This document shows positions 35,786 through 43,455 of a stretch of DNA of 64,000 bases, piece by piece (the first letter of the stretch is position 1; each line of letters begins with the position of its first letter). The notes under the pieces are model-generated. The model had not been told where the DNA came from and made no database searches. It worked only from the letters and a program-made list of their open reading frames with translations. This DNA is from Flavobacterium jumunjinense (lineage in GTDB: Bacteria; Bacteroidota; Bacteroidia; Flavobacteriales; Flavobacteriaceae): positions 2,728,001-2,792,000 of the forward strand of contig NZ_CP091285.1 of NCBI RefSeq assembly GCF_021650975.2, written 5' to 3'. The translations under genes and the position numbers were made by a program.

Positions 35786-36412
35786 ATGTCTCAACAATTT
35801 CTAAAAATACTCTTTGTAGCTTGTGTTTTATTTTTTAGTATCGCAAGTAAAAATAATAAGTTGCAATTAAAAAATGGAATAGACCCTTGTGAAAATGGTA
35901 AAGACACTATTATACACTTACAGTTCGAAAAAGATACTAGAACTACAGATTTTTATAAACTAATTCAATTTATAGAAAGTAAAGGAGAGTTTAACCGATT
36001 AGATAAGAAAAACCGATTAGATAGTGTTACCAATAACAATATTGTTCTTCAAAAGTTACTCTGCGAAAAGAAATATTTTAAATCACCCATTGAAAGATGG
36101 GTACTTGATGATGTTTTTTCTATTCGTTTTTTAATGACATCTAAAAAAGCAATTAAAGGGCATCCAGGCTTTTTTCCAAAGTTCAGTATAACACAATTTA
36201 ATTTTAAAACTGAAAAAGAGAAAAATATCGCTTTCGATAAAATTAAAGAAATTGGTTGGGGCGATCCATTAAAAAAATGGAACGATTATTATATAATCGA
36301 GAATACAACTAGAATAATAATACTCGAATCTTATGTAACCATGTTTGGAGAAACTAAAAACAGGTATGGGAAAATGATTCAAAAAGAGTGGGTTAGTGAA
36401 AACAAGAATTAA
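35786..36412 (+). CDS. Secreted protein of unknown function
   Basis: 208 residues with a signal-like N-terminus (FLKILFVACVLFFSIAS). The body is charged, with GKDTIIHLQFEKDTRTTDFY and SPIERWVLDDVFSIRFLMTS. No family recognised. Its last 72 bases, coding FGETKNRYGKMIQKEW and onward, are repeated almost exactly at 37693-37764 without the rest of the gene. Confidence 0.6.
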   Translation: MSQQFLKILFVACVLFFSIASKNNKLQLKNGIDPCENGKDTIIHLQFEKDTRTTDFYKLIQFIESKGEFNRLDKKNRLDSVTNNNIVLQKLLCEKKYFKSPIERWVLDDVFSIRFLMTSKKAIKGHPGFFPKFSITQFNFKTEKEKNIAFDKIKEIGWGDPLKKWNDYYIIENTTRIIILESYVTMFGETKNRYGKMIQKEWVSENKN

Positions 36413-36480
36413 TAGTAGACAAATAGTCTTTAAATGTGTTGTAGGTATTTTTAAGCATTTTGAAAATATTACTTTAAAAA

Positions 36481-36511
36481 AAAGAGGCATTCTTTTTTGG
36501 AAGCCTCTTCT
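36481..36511. terminator. Bidirectional terminator
   Basis: AAGAGGC / GCCTCTT stem with flanking A and T runs between the convergent 35786 and 36536 genes. Confidence 0.75.
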
Positions 36512-36535
36512 TAAGTATTAATAGTTAAGCATCAA

Positions 36536-37510
36536 TTACCAAACAGCATAGTTTAACCATGAATGATAACCTCCATGCAATTGGTGATCAATTGTTCCGC
36601 TCGTTTGTACAGACCAAAATGGATCTCCTCCTTCTCGTCCATAGCCATCGGAAGTTTTCAAAAGAATTGTTTTATCTCCTGAACAAGTATAATTTACATT
36701 TACATTATCCGATCCTGTAGCGTTAATGATTGCACCATTAGCAAATTTTAATTGAGTTCCAGTTAAGTTTAAGTTGATGTTTATATCTCTCGGTTCTGAA
36801 GCTGAACGCCATTTTCTTCTACCAGCGTACCATTCAAGTTTAACTCTTAAATATAATCTTGAATAAGCACCAGATAAATGATAAGTTGATTGCACAGTCA
36901 TTAATTCATGAACGTATTTATAGATTCCATTAATTGTTCTATAGTTGTTTGAACAATCTTTAAATTGAGTACCTCTAAACTCAAGTTGATGTCTTGCTTC
37001 AACTTGTCCTTGACCAATATTAGTTCTTGCTTGTGCGTTGTTGTTAGAAAGTTTTTGAATAGTTACATTAATCTCTCCAACAGCATTTAAATTTTCAGGA
37101 TGTTGTTTTAATTTATTAATGTTATCATTTTCTTTAAACTCATAAAGTTTACCTAAATGGTACCATACAACTTTATTTCCTAGAATAAACTCACTATTTG
37201 AATTTAAAATTGCTTTATAAGAGTTAGGTAAACTATTTAAGGATTCATTTTCTGAAGCAATAAAATATAAAGAATTTGGATTGTTTTCATAAACCCATCG
37301 GTCTAATTCACCATCTTCTAAATTGCTTAGTTCATCTATTTTTTTATTAAACTCTTCAAATGTTTTAAAATGTAATATTGTTGTCTCTTTTTTTGGTTGA
37401 GATAAACTTTCTGAAGTACTAATTTCCTCTTGATTATCTGAACAAGAAAATAAAAGTAAGGAAGCAAATAATAAGCAAAGCTTTGATTGTAACGATTTTT
37501 TTAGTTTCAT
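36536..37510 (-). CDS. Lipoprotein of unknown function (DUF4848-like)
   Basis: 324 residues. Lipobox LLLFSC near residue 22. The N-terminal part ILHFKTFEEFNKKIDELSNL resembles DUF4848-type Bacteroidota lipoproteins; the C-terminal half (IYKYVHELMTVQSTYHLSGA, LYLRVKLEWYAGRRKWRSA, NVNVNYTCSGDKTILLKTSD) is beta-rich and secreted. The match to DUF4848 is tentative. The gene lies between two direct copies of the 3' tail of the preceding plus-strand gene. Confidence 0.6.
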   Translation of the reverse strand: MKLKKSLQSKLCLLFASLLLFSCSDNQEEISTSESLSQPKKETTILHFKTFEEFNKKIDELSNLEDGELDRWVYENNPNSLYFIASENESLNSLPNSYKAILNSNSEFILGNKVVWYHLGKLYEFKENDNINKLKQHPENLNAVGEINVTIQKLSNNNAQARTNIGQGQVEARHQLEFRGTQFKDCSNNYRTINGIYKYVHELMTVQSTYHLSGAYSRLYLRVKLEWYAGRRKWRSASEPRDININLNLTGTQLKFANGAIINATGSDNVNVNYTCSGDKTILLKTSDGYGREGGDPFWSVQTSGTIDHQLHGGYHSWLNYAVW

Positions 37511-37692
37511 AAAAAGGCACTTTAATTGTTAATTTTTTTAAAATTGCTGTAGCAAAATTAAAAGAAATTATGCAAAAATTATTACAGAAAAAATGTATCA
37601 TTTGTTAAAACTTGTAGTATGATAACTACTTTGCAAAACGTATTAATCGTTTAAAAAAGCTAATTATTATTAAAATAGAAAATGTAAGCCTC

Positions 37693-37764
37693 TTTGTTTG
37701 GAGAAACTAAAAACAGGTATGGGAAAATGATTGAAAAAGAGTGGAGTAATAAAAATAAGAATTA
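37693..37764 (+). pseudogene. Orphan 3' tail of a second copy of the 35786 gene
   Basis: Translates FGETKNRYGKMIEKEWSNKN, versus FGETKNRYGKMIQKEWVSEN at the end of the complete gene. Nothing upstream matches the gene body. It is the relic of a duplicated or replaced gene. Confidence 0.8.
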
Positions 37765-37810
37765 TTGGTACTAAAAAGAACTATAAAGTAATTTAAAATT
37801 ATAGAATAGT

Positions 37811-37818
37811 TATATTTG
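37811..37818 (+). promoter_or_regulatory. Bacteroidota -7 element before the 37844 gene
   Basis: TATATTTG, 25 bases before the ATG at 37844. Confidence 0.5.
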
Positions 37819-37843
37819 ATTTTCATTGAAAAAAATAACTAAA

Positions 37844-38425
37844 ATGAGAAAATGTCTTTTCCTATTACTACTTATTTCTATTGCTTCTTGCGGAAGTAAA
37901 AAAGTACAGGTGTCTAAAAGTGAAAGAAAATTAATTAGTATTAAAAAGAATCAGAACTCTATTTTTGAAAATGAAAAAGGAATAATCGACACTGTTTTTA
38001 TTAATAAAGGAACACAACTTTCAGTTATTGAAGAAAGACTTGCTAGAAAATTTTCAAAAAAGATTTTTAATGATATTGTTATTGATGCTTCAATTCCTTT
38101 TGAAAAAAGTTTTACATCTTCATATAATTTTGAAAGAGGTAAATCTAATAAAGAAGGAATTAATTTATCCATTAAGATTATCTTTTCAAAAAATGATACA
38201 AACGATCCTATCACTTTAAAGATTTATCCTTTTCAAGAAGAGTATATACTAAGTGAGGTTTCTAATGTAGAATATACATTTACTAAAAACGATGATTTTA
38301 ATTCTGATTTATGTGAATCATCTGTACTGCATTGTTTGAAGAAAATAATTTATTCTAGTGATGAAGGAATTATATATGTCGAGAAAGCAGATACTGGGAT
38401 ATGGAAACTAGTAAAAAGAATTTAA
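37844..38425 (+). CDS. Lipoprotein of unknown function
   Basis: 193 residues from the ATG at 37844; an in-frame TTG at 37826 is less likely because the lipoprotein signal MRKCLFLLLLISIASC starts at the ATG. The body is lysine- and isoleucine-rich with short beta strands (YNFERGKSNKEGINLSIKII, YPFQEEYILSEVSNVEYTF). No family recognised. A terminator-like hairpin follows at 38590. Confidence 0.6.
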   Translation: MRKCLFLLLLISIASCGSKKVQVSKSERKLISIKKNQNSIFENEKGIIDTVFINKGTQLSVIEERLARKFSKKIFNDIVIDASIPFEKSFTSSYNFERGKSNKEGINLSIKIIFSKNDTNDPITLKIYPFQEEYILSEVSNVEYTFTKNDDFNSDLCESSVLHCLKKIIYSSDEGIIYVEKADTGIWKLVKRI

Positions 38426-38589
38426 AAATTATATCAGGTATATTATATGTGTGAACTATCAAAAAATATAAGATTTTGTACTTGCGAAGCTAACGAACCA
38501 TATTAAACATCATTAAAAGTAGAATAGTAGACGCTTTTTTTATAAAAAAGACTATACTTATAGTTTAATGCTTTTCATTCTTTAAACAA

Positions 38590-38632
38590 AAAAAGCAGTT
38601 AAGCGCTTTTTAAATAGCAACTTAACTGCAAT
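38590..38632. terminator. Hairpin, probable terminator
   Basis: GCAGTTAAG pairs with CTTAACTGC across a 25-base loop, with an A run on the left side; it would act best for minus-strand transcripts. Confidence 0.5.
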
Positions 38633-38666
38633 TCTATCTTTATAAATAGTTAGCTCTTTTGTTTTT

Positions 38667-38829
38667 TTACAAATTGAATTGTATTTCCACTTTTAAGAAA
38701 TAGACACTGCTGACTAAATTCTCTACATTAATTTCTTTATTCTCGAAAATCGTTCCACGAGCTACTACTGCTCCTAAAAGCTTATGGATGCTATAATTCT
38801 CTGTTGCTGTTACTCCAGAAACTTGAATG
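38667..38829 (-). pseudogene. Relic of a type A T9SS C-terminal sorting domain
   Basis: Minus-strand frame of about 54 codons, closed by TAA at both ends: YSIHKLLGAVVARGTIFENK, then EINVENLVSSVYFLKVEIQF. This follows the type A T9SS pattern of YxLLGxVV..G....(N/D)xxxINVxNLxxGVYFLKxE. No start codon and no cargo protein in frame upstream, so it is the leftover tail of a lost secreted protein gene. Confidence 0.65.
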
Positions 38830-38842
38830 AATTAAACCCGAC

Positions 38843-40345
38843 CTATTTAGTGTCATTAATTGCATAAACGGAAGTAGTTTTCTGGTTCGGAGTATTGGGT
38901 TCGGTAATAACAATACTAACGTTTCCTTTAGTCCCATCGGTACCCAATGACAGTACTAGTTTTGGTGCATCAGCAGGCGCAGCAACAATATACATGAGTG
39001 GCACATAAATAAGACTGTTATAGGTTGTTGTTTTCTGGTCGGTTTCAGTTTCAGAACCAGACACTACTGTGGTACTACTCGCATATGTCACGCTATTGTC
39101 ATTATTAATAGTTAATGCATCTCCATTGTCGTTGGTCATAGTAACACCACCAAAGGCAGAAAGCGGTACAGGATTAAACAAAGTGCTACCCGAAATGCTT
39201 GTGCCATCAATATCTCCCGTAACACTTACTAAAGCTCCCGTACGCTCATTATAGTCACGATTAAACGTTAGTACTAATGGTTTTTGACCAGAAGAAGCAG
39301 GAATCATCAATGTATTTAGCGTAGTGTCGAATGTCATTCCCTTTGAAGCATCAAACAAAAAACCTGTAGAGGAAACACCGTCTAAGGAATAACTAATCAT
39401 CACACTATAAAGGTCTAATGTTAATTTACTCGCTAAGCTAACATATTGTGCCTGAACAGAAACAAAAGCCAACGGATTTACTTCGGTAGGAATTTGATAA
39501 TAACCACTAAAATTCGCTAATGCATCATGACCAGTACCAGCAAGAGTAAAGTCGGAAAGTTGCGGTTGCGGTGCAATACCATTAGGAATTGTTGTTAGTG
39601 ATCTCGAATTTAAATTATTGTCAATGAAACTCATATCGTTACAAGCAAAACCTTGTGCGGCAGCCGTTCCCATAATTAATTTCACATTAGTAATGCCATG
39701 CATAAGAGAAAAATAATACATATTTAAATTATAAACATAGGCAGTCACTTCTTGCAAATTGCCATCATTAGTCCCATAATCATACATCAATTTGTTGTTG
39801 TTTCCAATGTGCATTACCCTTACAGAAGGACCACCAACCACAGGAGTATAATAAAAATCGCCTTTATATAATGAAGCAGGAATAGGGTTGTTATAGGTAC
39901 TTCCAGCAACCGAAACAGCCGATGCACCAGGTAGCGAAATACTACCTTTACAATTAACAGTAGTGCCATAAGAACTATTCGTGCGTGTAAAAGTGAGACT
40001 AATGTCTAAACCATCCATAGTCCATTTTTGAATTAAATTACTGCCGTCAAATGTACCAGTAAAAGAAAAACGAGTAGCAGTTGTTCCGTCTAATGAAATT
40101 AAAAGCGACATATCATATTCTGGGCTTGCAGCCGTTGGTCTAATAATCATATTGGCATCGATAGCAAAAAAAGCTCCTTTTGCTGTATCTAGCGTATAGT
40201 AGCCATTATAAGGCATCAATTTAGGAGTATCAGGATTATTAGGCACAAGCACCTTTGGATCACTGTATTGATTTAGTAACTGTTGATGATAATTTGCAGT
40301 TTCCTCTATTGAAGCTACAGCATTGGGAAGTGTGTTATTGTTCAT
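38843..40345 (-). CDS. Large beta-rich protein of unknown function with two internal repeats
   Basis: 500 residues, no signal peptide (starts MNNNTLPNAVASIEETANYH). Two related halves: NGYYTLDTAKGAFFAIDANM near residue 47 and SGYYQIPTEVNPLAFVSVQA near 285, each followed by YDMSLLISLDG/YSVMISYSLDG strands, a TFNRD/TFTRT strand and GSISLPG or GDIDGTSISG, each about 190 residues. No catalytic motif found. It precedes a small HTH protein gene and the 165-aa gene in the same direction; this set may be one locus. Confidence 0.65.
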   Translation of the reverse strand: MNNNTLPNAVASIEETANYHQQLLNQYSDPKVLVPNNPDTPKLMPYNGYYTLDTAKGAFFAIDANMIIRPTAASPEYDMSLLISLDGTTATRFSFTGTFDGSNLIQKWTMDGLDISLTFTRTNSSYGTTVNCKGSISLPGASAVSVAGSTYNNPIPASLYKGDFYYTPVVGGPSVRVMHIGNNNKLMYDYGTNDGNLQEVTAYVYNLNMYYFSLMHGITNVKLIMGTAAAQGFACNDMSFIDNNLNSRSLTTIPNGIAPQPQLSDFTLAGTGHDALANFSGYYQIPTEVNPLAFVSVQAQYVSLASKLTLDLYSVMISYSLDGVSSTGFLFDASKGMTFDTTLNTLMIPASSGQKPLVLTFNRDYNERTGALVSVTGDIDGTSISGSTLFNPVPLSAFGGVTMTNDNGDALTINNDNSVTYASSTTVVSGSETETDQKTTTYNSLIYVPLMYIVAAPADAPKLVLSLGTDGTKGNVSIVITEPNTPNQKTTSVYAINDTK

Positions 40346-40513
40346 GGTTTCGTTTTTTTAAGGTTAAGCAAATAAGTTTTTAAAAATTAGCTTTATGCTG
40401 TTTTAAAATGCTTAGGTAAAGTTCCATTTTTATGCTTGTACGAATTAAAAAAGAACCACGAACCCTGTTTTTTTATCCATAAGAGCGGGAATTTATGGAA
40501 TGGAATTTCTATT

Positions 40514-40554
40514 CTCTACACCTGTCAGGTTTTAGAAACCTGACAGGTGTAGAG
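40514..40554. repeat. Perfect 41-base palindrome (19-bp arms, 3-base loop)
   Basis: Arm CTCTACACCTGTCAGGTTT, loop TAG, then the exact complement. It lies six bases after the stop of the HTH gene (on the minus strand) and has no T run. Likely a REP/BIME-like repeat that could also cap the transcript. Confidence 0.9.
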
Positions 40555-40562
40555 CCAAAAAC

Positions 40563-40892
40563 CTATTTCTTCAACACCTGCAACAGCACCTCTTTTTCTG
40601 CTTTAAGAATTTTAATTTCCTCTTGCAATTGCGCTATAGTTATATCTTTAGTTTCCGTTTCAGGATGAGCAGCCGAGTAGGTACTAGGCAACAAATCGGC
40701 AAGATCTTGAAAAAAGTTGTGCTTTAAGGCAATAGAAAGGTTTAAAATAATGTCTGTTTTTAAGGAGGCTTGCCTTTGATAATATAAAATGGTAGCATCC
40801 GTTTTTTTAATTTTTCTTGCTAATGCACTTTTAGCTATTTTTCTGCTGTCGATTTGTTTTTTTATTAAATCTCCTATGTGTAAGGTCTCCAT
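40563..40892 (-). CDS. Small helix-turn-helix protein with C-terminal coiled coil
   Basis: 109 residues. An Xre-like HTH region IGDLIKKQIDSRKIAKSALA...KTDATILYYQRQASLKTDIILNLSIAL (quoted in parts: RKIAKSALARKIKKTDATIL, LKTDIILNLSIALKHNFF) is followed by an acidic linker and a leucine-rich coiled coil IAQLQEEIKILKAEKEVLLQ. It probably binds DNA and dimerises through the coil. Target unknown; neighbouring repeats and the 500-aa gene are candidates. Confidence 0.7.
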   Translation of the reverse strand: METLHIGDLIKKQIDSRKIAKSALARKIKKTDATILYYQRQASLKTDIILNLSIALKHNFFQDLADLLPSTYSAAHPETETKDITIAQLQEEIKILKAEKEVLLQVLKK

Positions 40893-40945
40893 GTTTTTAT
40901 TGTTTTATTAAAGAGCACTACTATTAAATATAACGGTTGCTAAAT

Positions 40946-41413
40946 TTAAAAGAGTAATGAATCATTTATTAAATAGCTACATAAAAGTAAGTGTTTTTTT
41001 AAACTAAATTTAATAAATGCGCTATTTAATTTAGTAAATGCGCTATTTAGTTTAATAAATGCGCTATTTAATTTAGTAAATGTGCTATTTAGTTTAGTAA
41101 ATGCGCTATTTAATTTAGTAAATGCGCTATTTAATTTAGTAAATGCGCTATTTAGTTTAATAAATGCGCTATTTAATTTAGTAAATGCGCTATTTAATTT
41201 AATAAATGCGCTTTTTAATTTAGTAAATGCGCTATTTAGTTTAATAACTGTGCTATTTAATTTAGTAACTGCGCTATTTAATTTAATAACTGTCCTATTT
41301 ATTTTAATAAATGTGCTATTTAATTTAATAAATGCGCTATTTAATTTAGTAACTGCGCTATTTAGTTTAATAACTGTGCTATTTAGTTTAATAAATGCAT
41401 TCATTTTGTTCAA
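40946..41413 (-). CDS. Doubtful heptad-repeat ORF within a 21-bp minisatellite
   Basis: The frame encodes 155 residues of (K-L-N-S-A-F-T/I) repeats, then a short unique tail SLKKHLLLCSYLIN. Because the DNA repeat is 21 bases, every frame stays open, including a plus-strand frame of N-A-L-F-(N/S)-L-V units. The ATG lies right beside a terminator of the upstream gene and no promoter is evident. A real coiled-coil product is possible but unproven. Confidence 0.25.
   Translation of the reverse strand: MNKMNAFIKLNSTVIKLNSAVTKLNSAFIKLNSTFIKINRTVIKLNSAVTKLNSTVIKLNSAFTKLKSAFIKLNSAFTKLNSAFIKLNSAFTKLNSAFTKLNSAFTKLNSTFTKLNSAFIKLNSAFTKLNSAFIKFSLKKHLLLCSYLINDSLLF
40990..41405. repeat. Tandem 21-bp minisatellite, about 19 copies
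   Basis: Units of the form AATGCGCTATTTAGTTTAATA with variants (GCG/TGT, AGT/AAT, TTTAATA/TTTAGTA). Unit length is constant at 21 bases, so phase is kept. Variation is concentrated in third positions of the minus-strand heptad frame. Confidence 0.95.
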
Positions 41414-41446
41414 AAAAAAACTGCTAATCTTTATAGTTAGCAGTTC
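41412..41446 (-). terminator. Terminator after the 41461 gene
   Basis: ACTGCTAA / TTAGCAGT stem followed on the minus strand by nine T, 15 bases after the stop. Confidence 0.85.
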
Positions 41447-41460
41447 TATCGTTTTTCTTT

Positions 41461-41958
41461 TTATTGTAAATCAGGAGAAAGTCCTCGACCACCACTTTTT
41501 CCTTGCGATTCGAAACGAACCTTCAATTTGTCATAGCCCGATTTTGCGTTTGCCACACCCGCATCCGAAGCATCGCGGTAACTTTTGTATGCTTTGTTTG
41601 CCATTCCATAAGCTTCATGTCCTGCAATGCGTTTTGCATCTTTCACACGTTGTAAAAGATTCGTTAACCCCGATTCAATAGCGTCCAATTGGTTAAAAAT
41701 AGTTAAGTCATTTTGCAACGCATCCAAGTCAATATAAGGAGGCAAAACACCCGTTCCAGTAGCCCTAGCCTCGGTAAGCACATCTTCCGAAAACACTTTG
41801 TTACTCACATCAATAGCCGTGTAGCTATTGCGTTGCGTGTCTGTAAGCGTAGTGTTTTCTGGTATCTTGCTCAATATTGCGTTGATACTCTCGTTAATCG
41901 TGGTTACGTCTGCCGCAGCAAGAACCACATTGATTCTGTTTTCAGATAAATTTGACAT
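41461..41958 (-). CDS. Conserved Bacteroidota protein of unknown function
   Basis: 165 residues, helical, no signal peptide. Starts with an NRINVVLAAADVTTINESIN helix and has VLPPYIDLDALQNDLTIFNQ followed by LRVKDAKRIAGHEAYGMANK-type helices and ANAKSGYDKLKVRFESQGK. I know similar hypothetical proteins scattered in Bacteroidota but no function. Terminator downstream, no partner proven. Confidence 0.65.
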   Translation of the reverse strand: MSNLSENRINVVLAAADVTTINESINAILSKIPENTTLTDTQRNSYTAIDVSNKVFSEDVLTEARATGTGVLPPYIDLDALQNDLTIFNQLDAIESGLTNLLQRVKDAKRIAGHEAYGMANKAYKSYRDASDAGVANAKSGYDKLKVRFESQGKSGGRGLSPDLQ

Positions 41959-42136
41959 ATTTGTTGTGTTTATAAATTTGTGTCAATTTTACTACTTTTC
42001 TAGTATTCGAAAATATATTTTAATTTTTATTTAACACATTGGTAGTGAGAGTAGTGGTTGGCTATATAGTTGCGTTTGTTTTTAGAATCACAAAAATTGC
42101 CCTTCGGTAGCAAACCAGTCCCGCTATCCACTTTAT

Positions 42137-42195
42137 CTGTTCTTGCAAGGAACGAAGCAATCTTTAATGGATTACTACGTTCCTTGCAAGAACAG
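42137..42195. repeat. Palindromic REP-like unit, perfect 18-bp arms
   Basis: CTGTTCTTGCAAGGAACG (42137-42154) and its exact complement (42178-42195) around a 23-base loop containing AAGCAATCTTTAATGGATTA, a sequence type widespread as intergenic repeats in Bacteroidota. Confidence 0.85.
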
Positions 42196-42346
42196 GATGC
42201 CGTTTCTCGGGGCTATGCTTCACGTTTAGTAGTGCTAGACACTGTTTTGGGAAGTACAAAAGAGCCTTACAAAAACAAATAAACCAAGCTAATGCGACCC
42301 CTTAACAGCGTGACAAGTTTGGTGGGTAAGTTTTTCAAATTGCTTA

Positions 42347-42578
42347 GAACAGCTGACGTTTGTCGCCATTTTTCTGTGTTGTGCCTGCGGCAGAAAAATG
42401 GAGCTAAGCGTATGTGGCTGTTGCACAGCTAATAATTTTAAATTAAATACTAATTTTATGATTTCTGTAAATTCATAAATGTCTGAATATTAATATTTTT
42501 TGTTTCTTTGAAATGATTAAAAACTGAAAATTATAGATTTTAATTAGTTATGCAACAACCACGTATGTTGGGCATAGT
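42347..42578 (-). repeat. attC-like cassette boundary 1 (after the DUF4435 gene)
   Basis: Imperfect inverted repeat: TATGTGGCTGTTGCACAGCT near 42412-42431 against TACGTGGTTGTTGCATAACT (complement of about 42548-42567), 16 of 20 identical, about 115 bases apart. A second nested stem CCATTTTTCTG/CAGAAAAATGG lies at about 42366-42402. GTTGGGC at the gene side fits the integron core-site form GTTRRRY. Confidence 0.6.
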
Positions 42579-42579
42579 T

Positions 42580-43452
42580 TTAAATTATTTTCTTTTTTAA
42601 AAATGTTAATCGTTCCAAATCACAATGATTAGCCAGAAATAACTTAAATGATTGTTTCGGAAACATTGACTTACCTTTTCCAATTGTATAATTTATGCGA
42701 TGCTGAAATAAATGAATTAAATAATCTTTTCCAGAAATAATTTTCAAGAATGTTTCTTTATCTTTTTTCCATTTACTTTCTAACTTTCTTAACTCATTTT
42801 GATAAGTCAATTCTGGATCAATGTCATTTCTAGTTTGCAATAAGGAGATTATCTGATTTTTGATGTCATCTGAATAAGTATTTACAGCTGTATTGTCCAA
42901 GACCGTCTGTTTTTTTTCTTGTTTTAAAAATTGAGATGCAGATTTAAGTATTGGTCCTCCACCATACATTTTTAATATTGAAAAATTTAGGAACAAGTGA
43001 ATTAATGTTTCATTATTGTAGTTCAACCATTTGTCAAAATTCAATTTTTTTGATAAAGTAATCTTATCTGTTGTTCCTATAGAATAGTAAAGTATTTCAA
43101 GTGCGGACTTTTCGTCAACAATATAATTTTCAATACAATATGAATCTAAAACTACAAGGTTATTCTCAGATTTTCTATTTGTACCAATTATTAAATCTAA
43201 GTCACCATCAACTATAAACAGTTTTTTTCTAACAGACGATTTATCTTGTTCATCATAAGCTTTTAAAACATTAGCCTTACATCCAAGTTGTGTAATGTCA
43301 TTTATAGTTATTTTATTGTCACACAATCTACTAAATAATGCTTTATAAAATTCTTTATCATTTTTTTTGTCTTCTGTAAATATGTCAATTTCATTTCGGT
43401 ATGCGAAAAATCTAGGAATAGCTTTTAAGCTTCTATAATTAAATCCAATCAT
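42580..43452 (-). CDS. DUF4435 (TOPRIM-like) protein, AriB-like effector
   Basis: 290 residues. DUF4435/TOPRIM features: IFTEDKKNDKEFY (Glu27), KLFIVDGDLDLI (Asp82, Asp84, Asp86) and LDSYCIENYIVDEKS (Glu108). In the PARIS anti-phage system the ATPase AriA holds the DUF4435 nuclease AriB and releases it when a phage trigger is sensed; AriB then cuts host tRNA. Here the gene follows the ATPase gene by three bases in the same order. The assignment as PARIS-like is from domain pair and order; other ATPase/DUF4435 pairs exist. Confidence 0.75.
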   Translation of the reverse strand: MIGFNYRSLKAIPRFFAYRNEIDIFTEDKKNDKEFYKALFSRLCDNKITINDITQLGCKANVLKAYDEQDKSSVRKKLFIVDGDLDLIIGTNRKSENNLVVLDSYCIENYIVDEKSALEILYYSIGTTDKITLSKKLNFDKWLNYNNETLIHLFLNFSILKMYGGGPILKSASQFLKQEKKQTVLDNTAVNTYSDDIKNQIISLLQTRNDIDPELTYQNELRKLESKWKKDKETFLKIISGKDYLIHLFQHRINYTIGKGKSMFPKQSFKLFLANHCDLERLTFLKKKII

Positions 43453-43455
43453 CGG

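Larger units (their letters stand above)
37511..37843. other. Intergenic stretch with a duplicated gene tail and a promoter
   Basis: A 333-base gap holding the 72-base gene-tail copy at 37693-37764 and a TATATTTG promoter at 37811. The rest is plain AT-rich DNA. Confidence 0.6.
38426..38842. other. Intergenic stretch with a terminator and a decayed T9SS tail
   Basis: A 417-base gap. It holds a hairpin at 38590-38632 and a minus-strand relic of a T9SS sorting domain at 38667-38829. Nothing else recognised. Confidence 0.6.
41959..42579. other. Repeat-filled intergenic region
   Basis: 620 bases without a credible gene. It holds an 18-bp perfect inverted repeat (42137-42195) and the first attC-like cassette boundary (42347-42578). 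A plus-strand frame of 70 codons across the palindrome is judged non-coding. Confidence 0.6.

Noticed and set aside
41082-41681. 199-codon plus-strand frame across the 21-bp repeat
   Set aside because: It is antisense to a real gene at its 3' end and open only because the repeat length is a multiple of three.
42070-42282. 70-codon open frame on the plus strand
   Set aside because: Most of it is a perfect inverted repeat; openness is explained by the palindrome.
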